The position numbers were made by a program, and so were the translations under genes. Positions 57,961 through 64,000 of a stretch of 64,000 nucleotides of DNA are shown piece by piece; position 1 is the stretch's first letter, and every line of letters begins with the position of its first letter. The stretch lies in the NCBI GenBank assembly GCA_932521025.1, contig OW051473.1, positions 10,292,001 through 10,356,000 on the forward strand. Direction: 5' to 3'. Below the pieces are notes generated by a model that was given only the letters and a program-made list of their open reading frames with translations, was not told where the DNA came from and did no database searches. Origin of the DNA: Oscheius onirici. Taxonomy: Eukaryota; Nematoda; Chromadorea; Rhabditida; Rhabditidae.

Positions 57961-60900
57961 CTACATTGATGTTTCAACAACTGGAGGACGATCTGAGGAT
58001 CTTCTTCGCGACTGACTGAGATCAACAAATGAACGAGCTGGCGCAGGCTGGGGTGGATAAAAGCGTTGCGAAGTCCGTTCTGGTGGTGGTGGAGCCTGAC
58101 GACTCATGAATTGACGTGGCTGTTCAAGACCCTGAAAAGATTCTTTAGAGAAATTTCTGTATTCACCTGAAGATTAGGATTTGATCTGCTTGTCGTAATC
58201 GGTCGTCCTGAACCGTTAAAGTAGTTTGCCTTTGGAGGAGGCACCGGAGCTGGTCGAACTGGCTGTGGCGTTGTAGGCAACAGTTTTTTGTTTAAGACAG
58301 TCGTTCCCGAGACGGACGAATCAGACCACGAGTCTGCTGTAATTGTAGAGTCTCCAGTCATCGTTGAATCTCGTTCTGATTCGGTTGGACAAGTAGAACA
58401 GGGGATTTCGGTGCTCCTACTATCGTTAGGATCTCCCCCTCTCATTCGAACACCAAGGTTTTCTGGCCTGGCCAGAGGTTTCTTGTTCGGTGATTGGAAC
58501 GTGTTCAAAACGGGAGGGGTTGACTGTGGGTTCGGATTAGAACTGACAAAGTTTCTGAAACCAGTTGTTACGGTAAAATGTATCTGTCTACCTCTGAGGA
58601 ATATAGTCAGAATTATAGATGGAAGAGTAATCAGTCGTTCTGATCGTGTAGCTCTCGTCCCGGGTTACATTCGACTGAGAAGCTGATCGACTTCTCTCAG
58701 TCCCATACAGTCGCTCATAAGTTCGATCGGAAGTTCCGGAAACACTTGTTCTATCCGTTCCGGTAGGTGATGTCCCGTGCGTATTTCCGCCTCGCAACAT
58801 GTTTCTTATTATAAATTGAACCGAATAGGGAAGTGACTAAACCTGTGAGCCACAATAGGATTATCTCCGTAAGCATTGATCGTAGTGCTTCGAAGACTAG
58901 CTGCAGCGGAGTCATGAGATCCTCTGTCTTTGATTCCTTCGAAGCGTTTATTCGCCTGAGCAACTTTCCTAAACGCGAGAATTTTTCAGAGAAATTCAGT
59001 CTCTCACTTTTGAAGTTTAATGCTCGCCCTCATGGCTTCCTTTCTCTCCAGATTTTCCTCCTTTCGATGTCGCGATTTGACACACCAGCAGATTATCAAT
59101 GTGAATATTACAACAAAAAGAACGGCGATCACTGCAACCGCTAATATCGAACCAGGTCTCCACATTACCGGTTCCACGTACGGTTGAGTACCTAGAAAGT
59201 TTGTAGTTTTTATAAAACTCTGACCGTTACCTTTCTCACAAACAAATGGCAGCAAATTGCCACAGTTTACGTTTCCTATCGTCCCTGTTCGAGCACTGAG
59301 CCATCCACACTGTGTATTGGGAACGTCCGCTCCGGAAATCCAAATATGCGTATCTGAGGGGATCCCGATGTTGTTGTAACGTTCGGTATCAGTTAGGTAA
59401 GCACGGGTAAAGATGTCGATTCTCATTGCTAGCTGCTTCTTCCTGGCGTCATTCTTTCTCATGTAGGGCAGGAAAGAGTCGAGTTCCTAGAAAATTTTAA
59501 ATTTATCTACAAGCCCATACCTCGCAGTATGCAACGGCATCCGTATACGTAGCAAATCCACCAACAAACAGGTAACAAGCTTTGAACTCTTCGTGACCGA
59601 TTTGGAACCATCCTGCTTCACAGTCTCCTTCAATTAACGATGTGTTGGACTCGAGAACGGGTTGGTAGTCGACCTGTAAAGGTTTTCAGGTTGGTTTCAA
59701 CACAATGTAAGTACGTGTATCAAGTGTGGATAGTCTCCTCCATCCATGATCTTTCCAGAAGCCACTCCAGTCGTTCCCGGATATCCCCAATAGTTTAGAC
59801 GAGCATTAATGGGCTTGATGTCATATTGTGTTGCTCTCGCTGCTACCAACTCGTAAGCGTTTCTGGGATCATTGAGCACGTTTCCGGTGTACTCTTGATT
59901 AGCCGATCCCGCTGAAAATAAAGATTACTGTAAGTTTCGGACGTGCTAACCAAAGATTGTTGACCTGTATCTCTCAGTCTCATTTCCTACATGTGTCCAC
60001 CAATCAAAGGAAATTCCTTGTTGATTCAAGACCTGACGTTTTGGTCTTCTCAAAAATTCGTCTTTGTCAACAAGAGGCTGATATCCGAATGCTTCGAGGT
60101 ACTGATGTCCATGTCCGAGAGCCAAGTTTTCGTCAAAGTTGTTGTACAGAAAAACGTCAGCATCGGATGTTATTCTAAAACTTTATGAATTGAGAAACAT
60201 AGGAATTTACCTGGAATGACCGCTCGTATGAACAGTGTGTAGCCCAGTATTTCTTGCAAAGGTATTCTTTGTCAAATTGAAAGCCATGTCCAAAACAATG
60301 CAAGTATCATGGTAGAGGGCATAGTTGAAAGAGACGACGTTGTTGATCATCGTGACTCTTTGATAGTTGTTTCCGACAAAGGCCAGCGTTGTAGAGTTCG
60401 AGTTGTAGGAGAAGAGATTGCTCTTGATTGTGCACTGTCCTCTGGCGACTGCCGATGACGATTTGCCCATCACCATTAAACCACCTCGATTGTGTGTCAA
60501 CGTATTAGCGCGGAAGATGAAAACCTAAAGAAACACTGAAAATTAATAACTTTTTCTTACGGGAGTATTGTGCAGATGAAGTTGTACAGCTTGACTGCTG
60601 GTAGAGATGTTTCCATAAAGATGCAGACCGTTGTAACTGAGAGAGCAGTCTTCTAGAACAGAAGAATAAGTTTGCCTCGATTTTTTTTCATACCGATGAT
60701 CACATTGGGACTCATTTCTCCCGTATTTTGGTAGTCGATCGCTCCGCGGTCATTCTGAATGAATCTCGAGTTTGTAATGGAAATGGAAGCAGCGGGATCT
60801 GAAGTGGATTGTAACTAATGGGTTAGGTTTCTTACGCATATCTGGAGAGGATGGCAAAGCTGAGACTTCAGCAATGAAACCATGGTCGCCATCCGCTGCC

Positions 60901-63900
60901 GTAGCACGAAGATGTATTCCGAGCTGGTCTCCACTGACTGATTGCGACAATGGTGTGGCTTCTCTGTCAATTCTGATATGGAAATAAGAAGTATTAACAA
61001 ATACTCTAACCTGTACTCTGCTAACAAAGAAGAGGGCAAAAAGTTCGGGGATGAATAAACTCTCAACGCATCTGATCTTCCTAAATCCACTGGAGAAGAA
61101 TATAGATTGACTTGTAGAAATCGGAAGGCTAGTCGTCTTCCCTTTGAAGTGAATATCTTGACACAGTCCACAGGATAAGAATCGTACTTGTAGTACATCT
61201 TAAATAAGTTTGGTTAGATGACGGATAAAAACCAACCAGTATTCGATTAGTAACTTCCAGATGCTTCCCAGCAGCACAAATATCAAGCAATCCGTACATT
61301 TTGTAAGGAATGTTAATAGGGGCGATTGGAGAGTCTGCATTAACATTTGCTCCCTGTTGAGTGGCAGTGACGATGGACAGACCTTGTCCACCATTGAAAG
61401 TGACATTGACGTGATTCAAAATTAACGTATCGCTGGGCCCGAAGATCTAAAAAATACTGTCAGAAATCAAACAGAAATGAACTCACCTGAATGGCGTGAA
61501 GACTGGAATTTGTTACGTTGACATGGTCCACAATTGGGGCCCGATGGATGATTTGAAGGGCCGGCGATTCCCACGAGTCGTTGTGTCCTGAGCCGCCACC
61601 AACAATTTCAATGTTTCTCAAGACGGATCCATCTTTAGCCGAGACTTCACTCAACTCAAGACTAGGTGTAGCAAATGTTATGCCACCCCAGTGACCAATG
61701 TAGTTTCTAAATGCAGTGTTTTTAAATGAAGATGACGAATTACTTGTTGAGAGTCACATTTGGACCACAGTAGATGTAATTAAAGTGCTCGCTGTCCAGG
61801 CACATCCATTGAGAATCGTTTCCAGTAAGCCGAAGGGGACATTTATCGAGAGTCGGTTCATCCCCGCGACATTCGCGTGGCTCCATGTATGTTTTAAGAA
61901 TCCGTACCTGTGGGTTATAGTCCCATCGAGGCGTAATCCACTGGTAGGCATTCATTGTTGGATAACCGAGTTCGCGACAGACAACCTGAACAATATTAGG
62001 CTTTTTGTGACGGTATTAAAATTACCTGAGCATTTCTCATTGTGAACTGTTTATCACAAGACGGTACATATTCTCCAGTTGTTCCGTTGTAGATCTGTAG
62101 AAATCCGCTTCTTCCAGGAACAGAGCCATTCTGCGTTAAGGAGGCTGAGAACTTTTGATAGTATGGATCATCTCGATAGAGAGCAGGAAATTTCTGGTAG
62201 ACATTATCTGGTCTTGCACGATTTGCTCGTTTCCGACGTTTCTCTTCGTATTTGTGTTCTTCCTGACTCAGAATGCTTCGTTTATACCGAGTGCCAATCT
62301 TTCCGATGACTTGTAAGTACTCCGTCTCATTAATGGCTTTAAAGCGTCCCGGCTCCCAGTAGGTACCTTCGATCACCAAGTTTCCAAGAACTAGTATCCT
62401 TACGCCTGGATAAAGACGAACTTCAACTCCTCGTTCTATTGTGAGAGTCGCTCCTGGCATGATTGTCAAGTCTCCACGAATGATGTAGGGCATTTCCGGA
62501 CGGAGGTAGTGAGGGAATTTATACCAGGACTCTCTTCGGAGCTTCATTTCTTTCGACTCGAACATTCTTCCCTTCAGATCTTCCACAGACGGCTCAGCTC
62601 TAGTCGCAGTGGCAAGCTGTCCATGACGGCCATGAAACATCCACCAATAGTCGATTGAGAGCATTGGAGCCACATAATAGGGACTGAAGTCAGCATGCGT
62701 ATAGGTGTTCCAATCATCGATGTCAAAAATTCTCTGAGCGATTTCGGCTTCATTTCCCATGCCCCACCAGTTGTAGGACACGTTCATCGAGTCGTATACC
62801 GTGTGGTACTAAAAATTGGTTAAGAATTGGGAATTCTGTTACCTCAGATCCGGAAACTAGTTCAAAGTCCAGTCTTTTGTTGTTCAGACGATTGTAATGA
62901 ATTCTAGCCTTCTGAGCTCCAAAGATTCCAATGGCATACGATCTTGGCCACATGTCAACATAATCTTCCTTTTCCTGAAAATCACAAAAGTAAACATCTG
63001 CAGAAAGACGTACCCTGACAAAGTGATTGAACTCCAAGTAATTGTACTGAATGTAGGCTGGAACATCGATTGCTAGCAAGCTCAGAGATTGTATGTTCAT
63101 CTTCACCATCCAATGACCCTTAAAGTTTTTGTATGAATGATTAAAGGGTCAAGTTACCCAGTTGTTAAAGAAGCGATTGCGTTCCATGACCAGATGCTTA
63201 TCCATTCCGGTAAGTTCAAGAATACCCGAATCGAGACGAGCATAATTGTCGGTGAAATTGTTTGACGAAATGTTTGCAAATGTATAGTAGCCGTCCAGAA
63301 GAATACAAAAGTTTTCGTTGTTCTCGAAGCGGTTTTCGGTCATCTAAAAAAAGTTAATATTGCAAAAATTTGAACAGTTACCAAGAAACTATGCTTCGGT
63401 TTGGCTAGCAGATCGTATGTGTCCGGAAGACGTACAGAAATTCCCCCATTCGTGTTATTTGCAAATGTGTTGGACCAGAGGTTCCAGTGGAAAACATTGG
63501 CTGACGCAAACAGATCGCGATGTGTTTCAATGACAGCTCCAGTATTTTCCACCACTGAACAGTTGTCAAAATGGTATGTGATCTGAAATTACTTTTTCGT
63601 AACTGGTAATTAAATAATTTGCCTCAGCGATTGGTGTTCCCGGTAGGACTTGATGTTGCGGCGAATGAATCCAGAGAACTGCTTCAGAGTTTCGGGTAAA
63701 GTTTACCTAAGACAGAAGTTCAATTCAAAAGAAGATGATCCAACCTTTTGAACCCAGATTTTTTCATTGTTCCACCTATTTGTCAAGGTACCATCAGAGA
63801 AGGAGAGGTTACTGTAATGAACAGCAGATATTCCGTACTGGTTGTCCTCGACTCTTGACTGGTAAACGTGAACAAAGCGATCCAAGTACTCTTGAGCTAC

Positions 63901-63997
63901 AAACCGAAAATGAAAGGAATAAAAAGATACACTTACAATCGAGGAAGAGAATCAGGATCACTAGACGAGGCACACCGTGAGATCTTGTATACCGCAT
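57961..63997 (-). CDS. bark: Bark beetle/Anakonda-like protein: beta-helix, SRCR, C-type lectin, TM
   Basis: About 25 exons from 63997 to 57961, roughly 1,600 aa. Order: signal-like start (RLVILILFLD); parallel beta-helix repeats (NNRFYNN-like turns such as MTENRFENNENFCILLDGYY, 63885-62750); NYWWG/MLSIDYWW and a 'MPGATLTIERGVEVRLYPG' block; an SRCR domain (about 62030-61740: VVCRELGYPT, ECRGDEPTLDKCPLRL, YIYCG); a second beta-helix run (61650-60200); a C-type lectin domain (about 59640-59215: GWFQIGHEEFKACYLF, HIWISGADV, CGNLLPFVCE); a TM helix (ILAVAVIAVLFVVIFTLIIC); and a Ser/Pro-rich tail with PPPKANYF ending ETSM, a possible class I PDZ ligand. Drosophila Bark/Anakonda has this architecture and organises tricellular junctions. 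This copy is shorter than the fly protein, and more 5' exons beyond the window cannot be excluded. One intron near 63600 appears to be GC-AG. Confidence 0.82.
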
Positions 63998-64000
63998 TGT

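Noticed and set aside
1-64000. CRISPR array, prophage, insertion sequence or bacterial operon
   Set aside because: The window is eukaryotic with spliceosomal introns throughout, and no regularly spaced direct repeats were seen.

Overview
This is a nematode nuclear genome window. The evidence is dense genes with very short introns (many 36-60 bp, ending in ttttcag or ttttag), acceptor-like sites directly before several start codons (suggesting spliced-leader trans-splicing), occasional GC-AG introns, and nematode-typical genes: a kettin (KETN-1) giant, an STRM-1-type sterol methyltransferase and an LBP fatty-acid-binding protein. A clear NELF-B (COBRA1) gene argues against Caenorhabditis, which is reported to lack NELF. 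Species cannot be fixed from the sequence alone.

Layout. 1.0-2.6 kb: phospholipase-B-like membrane protein lacking recognisable catalytic blocks (+). 2.7-3.2 kb: LBP/FABP (-). 4.3-6.0 kb: sorbitol dehydrogenase (-), with a foldback/MITE-like element in intron 1. 6.7-8.5 kb: CDK5RAP3 (+). 8.7-10.4 kb: Cys-loop ligand-gated channel (+). 10.6-11.7 kb: CCDC9-like protein (-). 12.6-13.6 kb: gene remnants. 13.6-15.8 kb: three small secreted or membrane peptides. 16.9-19.6 kb: NELF-B (+). 19.7-21.0 kb: cluster of tiny six-cysteine secreted peptides (-), with one degraded copy beside a large inverted repeat. 21.5-22.9 kb: sterol methyltransferase (-). 24.2-25.4 kb: F-box-like gene ending in a 68-bp perfect palindrome (+).

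26.6-46.2 kb is one giant gene, kettin/ketn-1 (+), with about 34 Ig domains by my count, a charged coiled-coil insert, an unstructured linker before the last four Ig domains, and a possible internal alternative first exon. 46.3-49.6 kb is gene-poor and holds a dispersed repeat, a frameshifted coding remnant and an unassigned ORF. 49.7-51.8 kb: arylsulfatase-like enzyme (+). 52.3-53.9 kb: peptide-type rhodopsin-family GPCR (-). 53.9-57.2 kb: apparently non-coding. 57.2-57.8 kb: small four-TM protein (+). 58.0-64.0 kb: single-pass membrane protein with parallel beta-helix repeats, SRCR and C-type lectin domains (-), matching the architecture of Drosophila Bark beetle/Anakonda.

The genes are mostly functionally unrelated neighbours: muscle sarcomere (kettin), transcription pausing (NELF-B), sterol and lipid handling (STRM-1, LBP, PLB-like), sugar metabolism (SORD) and signalling (channel, GPCR). 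No operon is certain. Exon structures were read by eye from splice consensus and reading frame, so boundaries are predictions.
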